Source: an uncultured Holophagaceae bacterium
GTDB taxonomy: Bacteria > Acidobacteriota > Holophagae > Holophagales > Holophagaceae
Assembly (NCBI GenBank): GCA_903913215.1
Contig: CAIWKE010000011.1
Span: forward strand, 124,001 to 188,000
Direction of reading: 5' to 3'
Length of the DNA stretch: 64,000 nt
The notes below the pieces were generated by a model. That model saw nothing but the letters and a program-made list of their open reading frames with translations. It ran no database searches and was not told the origin of the DNA. Shown here one piece after another: positions 53,054 through 60,744 of this stretch. Every line of letters starts with the position of its first letter. Positions within the stretch are counted from its first letter, which is position 1. Position numbers and translations under genes: made by a program.

Positions 53054-54415
53054 ATGAAACGACACACCCAAGTGGCGGTGCTAGCCACCCTGATGTCAGC
53101 GACAGCCTGGGGCCAGGAGGTCAGCCTGTACGGGACCACCATGGCGCAGATGTGGAAGCAGGAGACGCCGGGCTTCAACAAGGCGACGGCGACCTACACG
53201 CCTGCGACTCAGTTCCTGGGCATCGACGCGACGAGCCTGGGCTCGAGCAACCTGTCGCTGCACCTGGCCGGGTGGGGCAAGACCGACCTCTCCGACGCGA
53301 GTTCCTATGACGGAACGAAGTCGGCGGGCTACCTGAACACGGGCTACCTGCAGTATCAGTTCGCCCAGGCCAATGCCGACATCAAGGCTGGTCGTTTCAC
53401 CATCAACCAGACGACGGGCTGGGAGCAGGTGGACGGCGTGAGCGCGCGGACCGACCTGAAGGGCGGCTTCGCGATTTCGGCCTTTGCCGGCAAGCCAGTG
53501 CTCTACAAGACCGTGGATCTGACCTCGCAGCACAACTACGACTTCCAGCGGGACCTGATTTTCGGATCCCGGCTGAGCTGGCGGAACACGTCCTTCGGCG
53601 AACTGGGCCTGTCCTACCTGCAGGACGGCACGAAGGCGGCCAAGGATCTGACGATCCCCCTGAACGTGGACTACACGCGCAAACAGCTGGGTGTGGACGT
53701 GCTGTTCGCGCCCACCAGCAACTTCGACCTGCGCGGCCGGACGGTGGCGGATGTCCGGAATGAGCGGACCAACGTGGCCGAGCACGACTACACCGCGTCG
53801 GTGAAGCTGGGCAATGGAATCACGCTGTCGGGGAACTTTGCCGAGCGCAACTTCCTCTACTACTTCGCGGGCACCAACCTGCCCTCCCTGTTCCGCCCTG
53901 ACGAGAACGACATGTTCCGCGGCTTCGGCTTCAAGGCAAGCTGGATCACGGCAGCCAATGTCGTGCTGGTGGCCGACTACAAGCACACCCACCGCGAGAG
54001 CTTCGGCGACACGAACCGGGCCGGCGGCGAAGCGCGCTGGGCCTTCAGTGATCGTGCGGTGATGTTCGGCTTCAGCGGGCACGTGGTGAACGCGACGGAC
54101 ACGATGTTCGTGGATCCCGCGAGTCCCTCCAAGAGCCTGAGCCACCGCGAAGGTCGGGGCTGGGTGATGCTGACGAAGGGCAAGTTCTCCTGCAGCCTGG
54201 ACGGGATCCTGCAGCGCTACGACGAGGGTAATCCTTACCTGGCCGGGCTGAAGAGCGTGTATGAAGTGGTGGGTTCCCTGGGCTACCAGGCGAGCACCAA
54301 CGTGAAAGTGTCCGGGGATCTCAGTTACGGCAGCACGCCCGTCGCGAAGCACGAGACGCGCGGATTGCTGCGGGCCGAGTACCGCTTCGGCATGGCTAGC
54401 AAGGGAGGTCGCTAA
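53054..54415 (+). CDS. Outer-membrane beta-barrel (porin) of a porin-cytochrome conduit
   Basis: 453 residues from ATG 53054; the frame is open from 52955 but the signal peptide MKRHTQVAVLATLMSATAWG starts here. The mature protein (QEVSLYGTTMAQMWKQ onward) is made of alternating polar/hydrophobic strands with aromatic ends and closes with LLRAEYRFGMASKGGR; the terminal Phe of classic porins is not exact. It is followed directly by three multiheme genes, with the stop touching the next start (54415 shared), so it is the best candidate for the barrel that lets cytochromes cross the outer membrane. It is shorter than MtrB/PioB. A family name cannot be given from sequence alone. Confidence 0.78.
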   Translation: MKRHTQVAVLATLMSATAWGQEVSLYGTTMAQMWKQETPGFNKATATYTPATQFLGIDATSLGSSNLSLHLAGWGKTDLSDASSYDGTKSAGYLNTGYLQYQFAQANADIKAGRFTINQTTGWEQVDGVSARTDLKGGFAISAFAGKPVLYKTVDLTSQHNYDFQRDLIFGSRLSWRNTSFGELGLSYLQDGTKAAKDLTIPLNVDYTRKQLGVDVLFAPTSNFDLRGRTVADVRNERTNVAEHDYTASVKLGNGITLSGNFAERNFLYYFAGTNLPSLFRPDENDMFRGFGFKASWITAANVVLVADYKHTHRESFGDTNRAGGEARWAFSDRAVMFGFSGHVVNATDTMFVDPASPSKSLSHREGRGWVMLTKGKFSCSLDGILQRYDEGNPYLAGLKSVYEVVGSLGYQASTNVKVSGDLSYGSTPVAKHETRGLLRAEYRFGMASKGGR

Positions 54416-54891
54416 TGGCCCGGAAGACGATTGCACTGAAGGTCCTCGGGATCGTGCTGGGACTTGGCGCGCTGATGGCGTGCAGCCTGGTGTCTCCAGA
54501 GGCGAGCTTCGCCCGGACTCACCCCCAGGAACTGGGCGCTGGGCGTCCGGCCTGCTCGGAATGCCACACGACGGATGTGTCGAAGGGTGCCCTGAAGCCC
54601 TACGCGTCCTTCGACCACACGCCGACCTTCGTCAAGGACCACAAGTTCCAGGCGAACCAGGACGCGAACACCTGTGCCTCCTGCCACGCGCAGTCCTTCT
54701 GTGTGGACTGCCACGGCGGCAAGGTGCCCATGAAGCCCTCGCTGAAGCTGAGCGACCGTCCTGACCGCGAGACGCCGCACCGGGGTGACTTCATGACGCT
54801 GCACCGGATGGAGGGAAAGATGGACCCCTCCAGCTGCTACGCGTGCCACGGGCGTGCGAATAACGACAAGTGCCGCGCGTGCCACCGGTAG
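54415..54891 (+). CDS. Pentaheme c-type cytochrome lipoprotein
   Basis: 158 residues. N-terminal helix ending ALMAC, a lipobox with Cys23. Five CxxCH motifs: CSECH (Cys47), CASCH (87), CVDCH (96), CYACH (141), CRACH (153). It should be a periplasmic-side wire passing electrons to the barrel, in the place of MtrA or OmaB. It starts on the last base of the porin gene's stop (TAATGG), which shows tight coupling. Confidence 0.85.
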   Translation: MARKTIALKVLGIVLGLGALMACSLVSPEASFARTHPQELGAGRPACSECHTTDVSKGALKPYASFDHTPTFVKDHKFQANQDANTCASCHAQSFCVDCHGGKVPMKPSLKLSDRPDRETPHRGDFMTLHRMEGKMDPSSCYACHGRANNDKCRACHR

Positions 54892-54920
54892 GAACCAGAG
54901 AAGACTCGAAGGGGAACATC

Positions 54921-55577
54921 ATGAACAGAACAAAATGGATGGCGGCGAGTTGCTTCGCGATGGTGCTGGCGCTGGTCGGACTCGGCTGTTCGGGCAAGGC
55001 CGGGAGCGCGGTGCCGGTGAGCGCGGTGACGGGTCAGCACCCGACGACGTGGCTGGCGGATCACTGGGCGGACTTCGTGCAGACGCCTGACCAGTGCCGG
55101 ACCTGCCACGGCTCGACCTCGGACCCTGCGTCGACGGGAGGCATCTCGAAGGTGAGCTGCTTCAGCTGCCACACGAAGGGCGTGGAGCATCCCGGGAACT
55201 GGGCGGATGCCGCGCAGCACGGCGCCCTGGGCGCAGAGCTGGCGCCGGTGGCTAACGTGGTGGGCGTGCCCCCCGCGATGGCGGGCTTCGCGCACTGCTC
55301 GAAGTGCCACGGCTCGACCTATGACAACGGCCCGGCCGTGTCCTGCAAGAGCTGCCACACGAAGGCACCGCACCCCGACAAGCCCTGGATCGCCAGCAGC
55401 ACCAAGGCGACCAGCCACGTGAACGCGGCCCTGGGGAATGCGCCTGAGTGCGCCAAGTGCCACACGGCCGGTGCGAACTCGCACATCAAGCCCCTGGTCA
55501 CCCCGCCCGCCGGCACCACCCCTGGCTGCTTCAACAACACCCTCTGCCACGGCATGGGCATTCCCGCTGGCGCCTGA
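54921..55577 (+). CDS. Multiheme c-type cytochrome lipoprotein (five CxxCH plus one CX5CH)
   Basis: 218 residues from ATG 54921 (GAAGGGGAACATC ribosome site); the longer frame from 54870 overlaps the previous gene. Lipobox VGLGC (Cys24). CxxCH at Cys59, 80, 126, 142, 177, and a C-terminal CFNNTLCH at Cys203 that spaces the two Cys by five residues. It resembles Geobacter-type CxxxxCH/CxxCH cytochromes. It lies 29 bp after the pentaheme gene. It could be a second conduit piece or an outer-surface hand-over protein. Confidence 0.85.
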   Translation: MNRTKWMAASCFAMVLALVGLGCSGKAGSAVPVSAVTGQHPTTWLADHWADFVQTPDQCRTCHGSTSDPASTGGISKVSCFSCHTKGVEHPGNWADAAQHGALGAELAPVANVVGVPPAMAGFAHCSKCHGSTYDNGPAVSCKSCHTKAPHPDKPWIASSTKATSHVNAALGNAPECAKCHTAGANSHIKPLVTPPAGTTPGCFNNTLCHGMGIPAGA

Positions 55578-55805
55578 AACAAGTCAGGCCAGGAACCTGG
55601 CGAGCGCCAGGTGAGGCCCGGAGGCGCAACCCCGATCAGCCTCAGCCACGACAACCAATCCCGGCACAAAATTTAAGTGATTGGATGTATCACAGCCAAG
55701 ACCCCAAGGAGGTGCGCTATCGAGAGCCAAGAGATACGCACTGACACCCCCCCGAACCAAATCCCTCAACCCCGCTTCACCACCTCAATTCAAGGAGCAC
55801 GGACC

Positions 55806-58730
55806 ATGAAGCAAAGACCTCTCAAACAGCTCTGCGGGCTCATCGCCACCGCAGCGATCGCGCTCGTGCTGATCGGTTGTAACGGGAAGGCCGGCCAGAA
55901 CGGCATCGACGGCACGAACGGCACCAACGGCACGAACGGGACCAACGGCACCAACGGCACCAATGGTGCTCAGGGCGTCGTCACCCTCAACGCTGCTGCC
56001 CTCACCCCTGACGAGTGGGCTGCCCTGCACCTGACGGGCACCGTCCAGAGCGTGGCCGTTTCCGCCACCTCCGGCAAGCCAGTGGTGAAGTTCACGGTCA
56101 CCGACACCAACGGCATGCCCGTGGTCGGTCTGGCCAAGTTCACCACCAAGGCCGCGACGGACGTGTACACCAAGTACGCCAACTTCGCGTTCACCATCGC
56201 CAAGCTTGTTCCCGGCGCCAACGGCAGCCCCAGCTACTGGGTGAACTACTGCATGAACAGCGTCCCGTCCCAGACGGCCGCTGGCGTTGCGGTGCCTTCC
56301 ATCCCCGGCAAGCCCAGCACCGACAACCAGGGCACCCTGGTCGACAACAACGATGGCACCTACAGCTACACCTTCTACCGCGACATCACCGCCGTCCAGG
56401 CCTTCCTTGATGGCTACACGGGCTACGATGCTGCTGGCCTGGCCACGGGCAAGAACTTCCGCGCCGACCTCGGTGACGTGACCTTCGCTCCCGCCCTGAC
56501 CCACCGCCTGGTGATCCAGCTCGGCGGCAACGCCCGCGGCACCAGCACCAACACCCCTGATGGCTCCAACACCGGCATCCTGGCGGTGCCCATCGGCGGC
56601 CCCACCAACGCCATCTACGACTTCATTCCCGCCACTGGCAAGCCTGTCACCGCCACGGACACCCAGCGCCAGATCGTCGACATAGACGCCTGCAACCGCT
56701 GCCACTCCAAGCTCGGCCCCCACGGTGGCTCGCGCATCGACACCCAGTACTGCGTGATCTGCCACACCGATCAGCGCAAGTACGGCAACGTCGAAGCCAC
56801 CACCACGCCCGTCGTGGCTGGCACCAGCCCCTACGGTGGCTACTCCGGCTCCACCAGCCGCATCAACGGCTTGGCCGCTGGCAACCTGGTGGCCTTCCTG
56901 CACCGCCTGCACATGGGCGAAGAGCTGCAGAAGACCGGCTACAACTACGGTGGCCTGGCCTTCAACGACATCACCTACCCCCAGCACATCGGCAACTGCC
57001 AGATGTGCCACACCGGCACCGCCACTTCGCCTTATGTCCAGGCCCAGGGCGACAACTGGAAGAACGTCCCCAGCCGCCTGGCCTGCGGCGCCTGCCACGA
57101 CAGCGTCAACTTCGTCACCGGCGTCAACCATGGTGATGGCGCCCTCAACGGCGGCCCCCAGCTGGACGACAAGAGCTGCGTGAACTGCCATGCCGCCGGC
57201 GCTGTCGCCGTCGTGCACACCCCCGTGGCCGGTCCTGACCTCACCAACGGCGGCATCCCCACCGCACAGGGTGGCGTCGCTTCCAACACCCACACCAACG
57301 CGTCCTTCGTGGCCGCCGACCTCACCAACCTGCCCGCCGGCGCCCACTGGTTCAAGTGGGACATCAAGTCCGTGTCCGTGGATGCCACGACGCGCCTGCC
57401 CAAGTGGGTCTTCCGCTTCCTGCAGGACGGCACCACCCCCGTGGTCTTCAATACCTGGGTTGCTGCTCAGACCCCCGCGACTGAGATGATGACCGGTTAT
57501 GCCGGCAGCCCCAATCTCTACATGGCCTTCTCGGTTCCCCAGGACGGCATCCTCAAGCCTGCCGACTGGAACTCCAGCGTCAGCATCAACCTCCGCAAAC
57601 TCTGGCGCGGTGGTGCTGCCACCGGTTCCACCCTCACCTATGACGCCACCACTGGCTACTACACGGCCGTCCTCGGCGGTGTCACTGTGCCCGCCAACGC
57701 CACCAACATCACGGGCGGCGTGGGCTACTTCTATGGTGTGGTCGCCGCCGGCACCACCGGTGATGCTGCCACGGATTCCCTGCAGCTCACCCAGACCAAC
57801 CTGGCTGCCTATCCCTTCAACAAGGTCACCCTTGGTGGCGTCAGCACCGCCATTCCCTTCCAGGGCGGCCTCTGCGTTCCCAACCCCAACATGTATATGG
57901 CCGTTGGCAGCACCACCCCCAACGCCTCGCCCCGCCGCGCCATCGTCGCCACTGCCAAGTGCAACGAGTGCCACCTGAACCTGGGTGTCTTCACCGGCAG
58001 CGTCTTCCACGACGGCCAGCGCAACGACGCCCCCACCTGCACCTTCTGCCACAACGTCAACGGCGTGAACTCGGGCTGGGGCTACAACATCAAGGAAGCC
58101 GTGCACTCCATCCACGCCGGCTCCAAGCGCACCACCCCCTACACCTGGCAGGCCGCTCACACCTACTGGGATGTGACCTACCCCGCCATCCTCAACAACT
58201 GCGAAGCCTGCCACGTGGCCGGTTCCTATGACTTCAGCGCCAGCGCCAGCACTTCCGCTGTCCCGAACCTCCTCTGGACGACCATCGCCAGCGGCACCAT
58301 GAGCGCGACCGGCATCAAGCTGACCGATCCCGCCCTCTTCGACGCGACGAAGACCTACATTTCTCCCTTCGTCACGGCCGGTGTGAACTACGGCCAGGGC
58401 CTCCAGGTGAACAGCACGACGGCCATCAAGGCCGCCACCACCTGGAACGGGGTTGTTACCCCGATCGCGATCGGCGGAACGCTCGAGCCCGAGCCGACCT
58501 CCCTCGTGAACTCCCCGATCACCTCTGCTTGCTACGCCTGCCATGACACTGCGATCGCCAAGGCTCACATGCTCGGCAATGGCGGTTCCATCGGTGTGGC
58601 CCGCAGCACCGTCACCACTGCGGTGGCCGGTGTCACCACGGTGCCCATCGTCCAGAACGAGCAGTGCTTGATCTGCCACGGCAATGGCAAGGTTGCGGAC
58701 ATCCGCGCCATGCACATGACCTGGAAGTAA
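55806..58730 (+). CDS. Decaheme OmcA/MtrC-family outer-surface cytochrome lipoprotein
   Basis: 974 residues from ATG 55806; the frame open from 55677 lacks a signal. Lipobox VLIGC (Cys22 region), then a collagen-like Gly-X-Y run (GIDGTNGTNGTN...). Ten CxxCH in two groups of five: Cys296, 316, 398, 427, 458 and Cys719, 745, 799, 909, 954, separated by beta-rich domains, which is the MtrC/OmcA plan (two pentaheme and two split-barrel domains). It would reduce Fe(III), electrodes or shuttles outside the cell. The 228-bp gap before it may hold its own ribosome site (AAGGAGCACGG precedes the ATG) and perhaps a promoter. Confidence 0.92.
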   Translation: MKQRPLKQLCGLIATAAIALVLIGCNGKAGQNGIDGTNGTNGTNGTNGTNGTNGAQGVVTLNAAALTPDEWAALHLTGTVQSVAVSATSGKPVVKFTVTDTNGMPVVGLAKFTTKAATDVYTKYANFAFTIAKLVPGANGSPSYWVNYCMNSVPSQTAAGVAVPSIPGKPSTDNQGTLVDNNDGTYSYTFYRDITAVQAFLDGYTGYDAAGLATGKNFRADLGDVTFAPALTHRLVIQLGGNARGTSTNTPDGSNTGILAVPIGGPTNAIYDFIPATGKPVTATDTQRQIVDIDACNRCHSKLGPHGGSRIDTQYCVICHTDQRKYGNVEATTTPVVAGTSPYGGYSGSTSRINGLAAGNLVAFLHRLHMGEELQKTGYNYGGLAFNDITYPQHIGNCQMCHTGTATSPYVQAQGDNWKNVPSRLACGACHDSVNFVTGVNHGDGALNGGPQLDDKSCVNCHAAGAVAVVHTPVAGPDLTNGGIPTAQGGVASNTHTNASFVAADLTNLPAGAHWFKWDIKSVSVDATTRLPKWVFRFLQDGTTPVVFNTWVAAQTPATEMMTGYAGSPNLYMAFSVPQDGILKPADWNSSVSINLRKLWRGGAATGSTLTYDATTGYYTAVLGGVTVPANATNITGGVGYFYGVVAAGTTGDAATDSLQLTQTNLAAYPFNKVTLGGVSTAIPFQGGLCVPNPNMYMAVGSTTPNASPRRAIVATAKCNECHLNLGVFTGSVFHDGQRNDAPTCTFCHNVNGVNSGWGYNIKEAVHSIHAGSKRTTPYTWQAAHTYWDVTYPAILNNCEACHVAGSYDFSASASTSAVPNLLWTTIASGTMSATGIKLTDPALFDATKTYISPFVTAGVNYGQGLQVNSTTAIKAATTWNGVVTPIAIGGTLEPEPTSLVNSPITSACYACHDTAIAKAHMLGNGGSIGVARSTVTTAVAGVTTVPIVQNEQCLICHGNGKVADIRAMHMTWK
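55875..55970 (+). repeat. Tandem repeat coding Gly-Thr-Asn collagen-like spacer
   Basis: Nine-base units of the type ggcacgaac / ggcaccaac / gggaccaac recur six times or more just after the lipobox codons of the decaheme gene, coding Gly-X-Y triplets. The length may vary by slippage and set the distance of the cytochrome from the membrane. Confidence 0.8.
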
Positions 58731-58742
58731 CAGTCCCACCCT

Positions 58743-58764
58743 GGGACCCGGCTCGCCGGGTCCC
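58743..58764 (+). terminator. First hairpin after the decaheme gene
   Basis: gggacccgg and ccgggtccc pair around ctcg, 13 bases after the stop. No T-run follows. Its arms are the same as those of the next hairpin, so alternative pairings are possible. Confidence 0.6.
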
Positions 58765-58781
58765 GCGGATCACCACCTAAG

Positions 58782-58818
58782 AGGGACCCGGACGCCTCCT
58801 GGCAACCGGGTCCCTTTT
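58782..58818 (+). terminator. Terminator of the conduit operon
   Basis: agggacccgg and ccgggtccct form a ten-bp stem with a 14-base loop and are followed by ttttct. It ends the operon that begins at 53054. Confidence 0.75.
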
Positions 58819-58890
58819 CTATGCGGGTGGCGTGGTTGACACTCTCCCTGGAAAGGCCTGAAAATGGAACTTAGTATTTTGAGGTAAACC

Positions 58891-59253
58891 ATGAATAAAA
58901 AATTAGTTAGAATCGCACTGACCGTCGCCTTCGGGCTCATGGTGGCTGGTGGCCTCCGGGCCCAGGATGAGGCGCCTGCCGCACCCAGGAAGCCCATCTC
59001 CAAGGGGGCCCAGGAGGCCAAGGCCAAGAAGGCCGCTGCCAAGGCCAAGGCCAAGGCGGAGGAGCGGGCCAAGGCTCTCAGCCTCAACACGGCCACCAAG
59101 GACCAGCTCAAGCAGCTGCCGGGACTCACCCCGGCCCAGGTGGACGCCATCGTGGCCAAGCGTCCCTACCACTCCAAGGCGGACCTGGTGGTGAAGGGCA
59201 TCATCACCGCGGAACAGTACCGGGCCATCAGCAAGAACATCGCCATCAAGTAG
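58891..59253 (+). CDS. Secreted helix-hairpin-helix protein (ComEA-like)
   Basis: 120 residues. Signal peptide (to GGLRAQ), an Ala/Lys/Glu-rich helical linker, then a ComEA-type double HhH (LSLNTATKDQLKQLPGLTPAQVDAIVAKRPYHSKADLVVKGIITAEQYRAI). ComEA binds DNA in the periplasm for uptake; no other com gene is near, so DNA binding is inferred from the fold. GAGGTAAACC precedes the ATG. A terminator follows. Confidence 0.85.
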   Translation: MNKKLVRIALTVAFGLMVAGGLRAQDEAPAAPRKPISKGAQEAKAKKAAAKAKAKAEERAKALSLNTATKDQLKQLPGLTPAQVDAIVAKRPYHSKADLVVKGIITAEQYRAISKNIAIK

Positions 59254-59280
59254 CCCAGATAGCCCTGAAACTCCGACCTC

Positions 59281-59313
59281 AGGCCCCCGCTCCAGCGGGG
59301 GCCTGACTTTTTT
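59281..59313 (+). terminator. Rho-independent terminator after the HhH gene
   Basis: aggcccccgct / agcgggggcct form an 11-bp stem with a minimal loop, followed by gac and six T. A strong intrinsic terminator. Confidence 0.9.
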
Positions 59314-59324
59314 GCCCAGCAATG

Positions 59325-59338
59325 GTGACGTAGATCAC
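59325..59338. promoter_or_regulatory. Crp-type site upstream of rrf2
   Basis: gtgacgtagatcac matches the GTGAY-N4-ATCAC form with a perfect right half and one C for T in the left, next to aagg. It lies 79 bp before the Rrf2 start at 59418. Confidence 0.5.
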
Positions 59339-59417
59339 AAGGGTGGTTGACCTAATAGATTACCGGAGCATCTTCATTTATAAGACTTGTTACAGCAGGT
59401 TCTATCAGGGGGATTCC

Positions 59418-59906
59418 ATGCTTCCACTGTCCCAGACCACGGGTTATGCGGTGCGAGCTTTGCGGTGCCTTCAGGAACCGGGCGGCCACCCGATGCTGGT
59501 GGAGGAGGTCGCGGAGTTCACCGGGATCCCCAGATCCTACTTATCCAAGCTGATCCACAAGCTCGCCAAGAAGGGGCTGGTGGTGGCCCGGCGCGGTCAC
59601 CATGGCGGCGTGGTCCTGGCCCGGCCCGCCACGGAGATCACCCTGGAAGACCTCTCCGAGGCCATCGACGGGGTCGCCTGGCGCAAGCGGTGCCTCATGG
59701 GCCTCATGGGCTGCACCTCCGAGAATCCCTGCGTGCTGCACCACTTCTGGGAAGAAACCCTGGAGCAGATCCTGGCCCGGCTCCGCTCTGTGAGTCTGGC
59801 CGACCTGGCCCAGAACTATGACCCGGGTGTAGACCGCTTCCGCGAAAGCCACGGGATGCTCGCCTCGGCTTCGGGCCCGGCCCATTCGGAGATGGTGGAG
59901 CATTAG
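59418..59906 (+). CDS. Rrf2-family regulator, paralogue 1 next to the conduit operon
   Basis: 162 residues from ATG 59418 (AGGGGG ribosome site). HTH: LPLSQTTGYAVRALRCL, GIPRSYLSKLIHKLAKKGLVVARRGHHGGVVLA. Cys ligands for Fe-S: RCLMGLMGCTSENPC. It is close in sequence to the convergent gene at 60071 (both start MLPLSQ and share IHKLAK-GLV and KRG/RRG-GGVVL). It may sense Fe-S, NO or redox state and control the cytochrome genes upstream (inference from place). Confidence 0.9.
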   Translation: MLPLSQTTGYAVRALRCLQEPGGHPMLVEEVAEFTGIPRSYLSKLIHKLAKKGLVVARRGHHGGVVLARPATEITLEDLSEAIDGVAWRKRCLMGLMGCTSENPCVLHHFWEETLEQILARLRSVSLADLAQNYDPGVDRFRESHGMLASASGPAHSEMVEH

Positions 59907-60022
59907 GTCCACACCATCCTGGGGGTTCCCCTCGCGGCGCATGCACCGCGAGGACCTATGGACGCACTGCGCGCCCAGCCAAGGCCCCCCGCGCTCGAGG
60001 GCTAACGGCCTAAGCTTGAACT

Positions 60023-60050
60023 GAAGAGGCCGCCCTGGGGCGGCCTCTTC
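60023..60050. terminator. Hairpin between the two convergent rrf2 genes
   Basis: gaagaggccgcc / ggcggcctcttc form a perfect 12-bp stem, loop ctgg, 21 bases before the stop of the minus-strand gene. It probably serves both. Confidence 0.75.
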
Positions 60051-60070
60051 CATTGGGGAGCTGAGAATAG

Positions 60071-60604
60071 CTAGACCTTCTTGACCGCGGGCTTCTTGGC
60101 TGCGGCAGGCTTCTTCGCGGCGGGCTTGGCAGCCTTCTTGACCCGGGGCTTGAGCTTCTTCTCGGGCAGGGCATCGGCGAGACGCCAGGTGCGGCTGTTC
60201 TGCTCGAAGGTGCGGATCTCCTCGAGGGAGATGTCCTTCAGGCATCGGTGGATGTGGTCGCGCTCAGCCTTCCAGAAGGTGTGGGAGGGGCAGGCCCGCT
60301 CGTCCGTGCAGTCCTTGAAACCAAGCAGGCACTGGTTCCGCCACTCGGAGCCGTCCACGGCCTCGGCGATGAGGTCCAGGGTGATCTCCTTGGCCGCCAA
60401 GGACAGCACCACGCCGCCCTTGTTGCCGCGCTTGGCCATCACGAGGCCCACCTTGGCGAGCTTGTGGATCATCTTGGAGAGATAGGGGCGGGGGAAGCCG
60501 GTGCGGGCCGCCACATCCACCACAAGGGTGGGCTTGCCGCCTGGATCTTCAAGGCAGCTCATGGCCAAGACCGCATAACCGGAGGACTGGGACAGTGGGA
60601 GCAT
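60071..60604 (-). CDS. Rrf2-family regulator, paralogue 2, with Lys/Ala/Pro-rich C-terminal tail
   Basis: 177 residues from ATG 60604 (MLPLSQ matches paralogue 1; ATG 60610 is also possible). HTH and Fe-S Cys group (NQCLLGFKDCTDERACPS) like paralogue 1. The last 30 residues are an AlgP/histone-H1-like tail (KKAAKPAAKKPAAAKKPAVKKV), which would bind DNA without sequence preference or bend it. Such a tail on an Rrf2 protein is unusual. Convergent with paralogue 1. Confidence 0.9.
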   Translation of the reverse strand: MLPLSQSSGYAVLAMSCLEDPGGKPTLVVDVAARTGFPRPYLSKMIHKLAKVGLVMAKRGNKGGVVLSLAAKEITLDLIAEAVDGSEWRNQCLLGFKDCTDERACPSHTFWKAERDHIHRCLKDISLEEIRTFEQNSRTWRLADALPEKKLKPRVKKAAKPAAKKPAAAKKPAVKKV

Positions 60605-60699
60605 GGTCACCTGCGTTGAAATGGGGGGATTGGACGTTCCAAATAATAGACGATCTTGAGGTCAAACACACCCAAAGAGTCGGAAATTGGATAATTTAA

Positions 60700-60727
60700 A
60701 AAAATCCCCGGTCACCCGGGGATTTTT
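60700..60727 (-). terminator. Rho-independent terminator of the DHOD-like gene
   Basis: A perfect 12-bp stem of ccgg plus gattttt type with loop; read on the minus strand it ends in seven T. It lies 17 bases after the DHOD-like stop. Confidence 0.9.
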
Positions 60728-60744
60728 GCCGTGGACTGGGTTGT

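Noticed and set aside
53096-54436. 446-residue minus-strand frame opposite the porin gene
   Set aside because: Shadow frame; the plus strand has signal peptide, strand pattern and operon context.
55677-55693. gtgat-N7-atcac before the decaheme gene as a further Crp site
   Set aside because: Half-sites match but the spacing is three bases longer than in the other sites, so a dimer with that geometry would not fit.
55905-55970. Short regular repeats that could look like a CRISPR array
   Set aside because: Nine-base units without spacers, inside a coding frame, coding Gly-X-Y triplets; no cas genes.
55785-58739. 984-residue minus-strand frame opposite the decaheme gene
   Set aside because: The sense strand has ten CxxCH and a lipobox; the reverse frame is Gly/Val/Asp-rich with no motif. 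It stays open because of Thr/Gly/Asn codon use.
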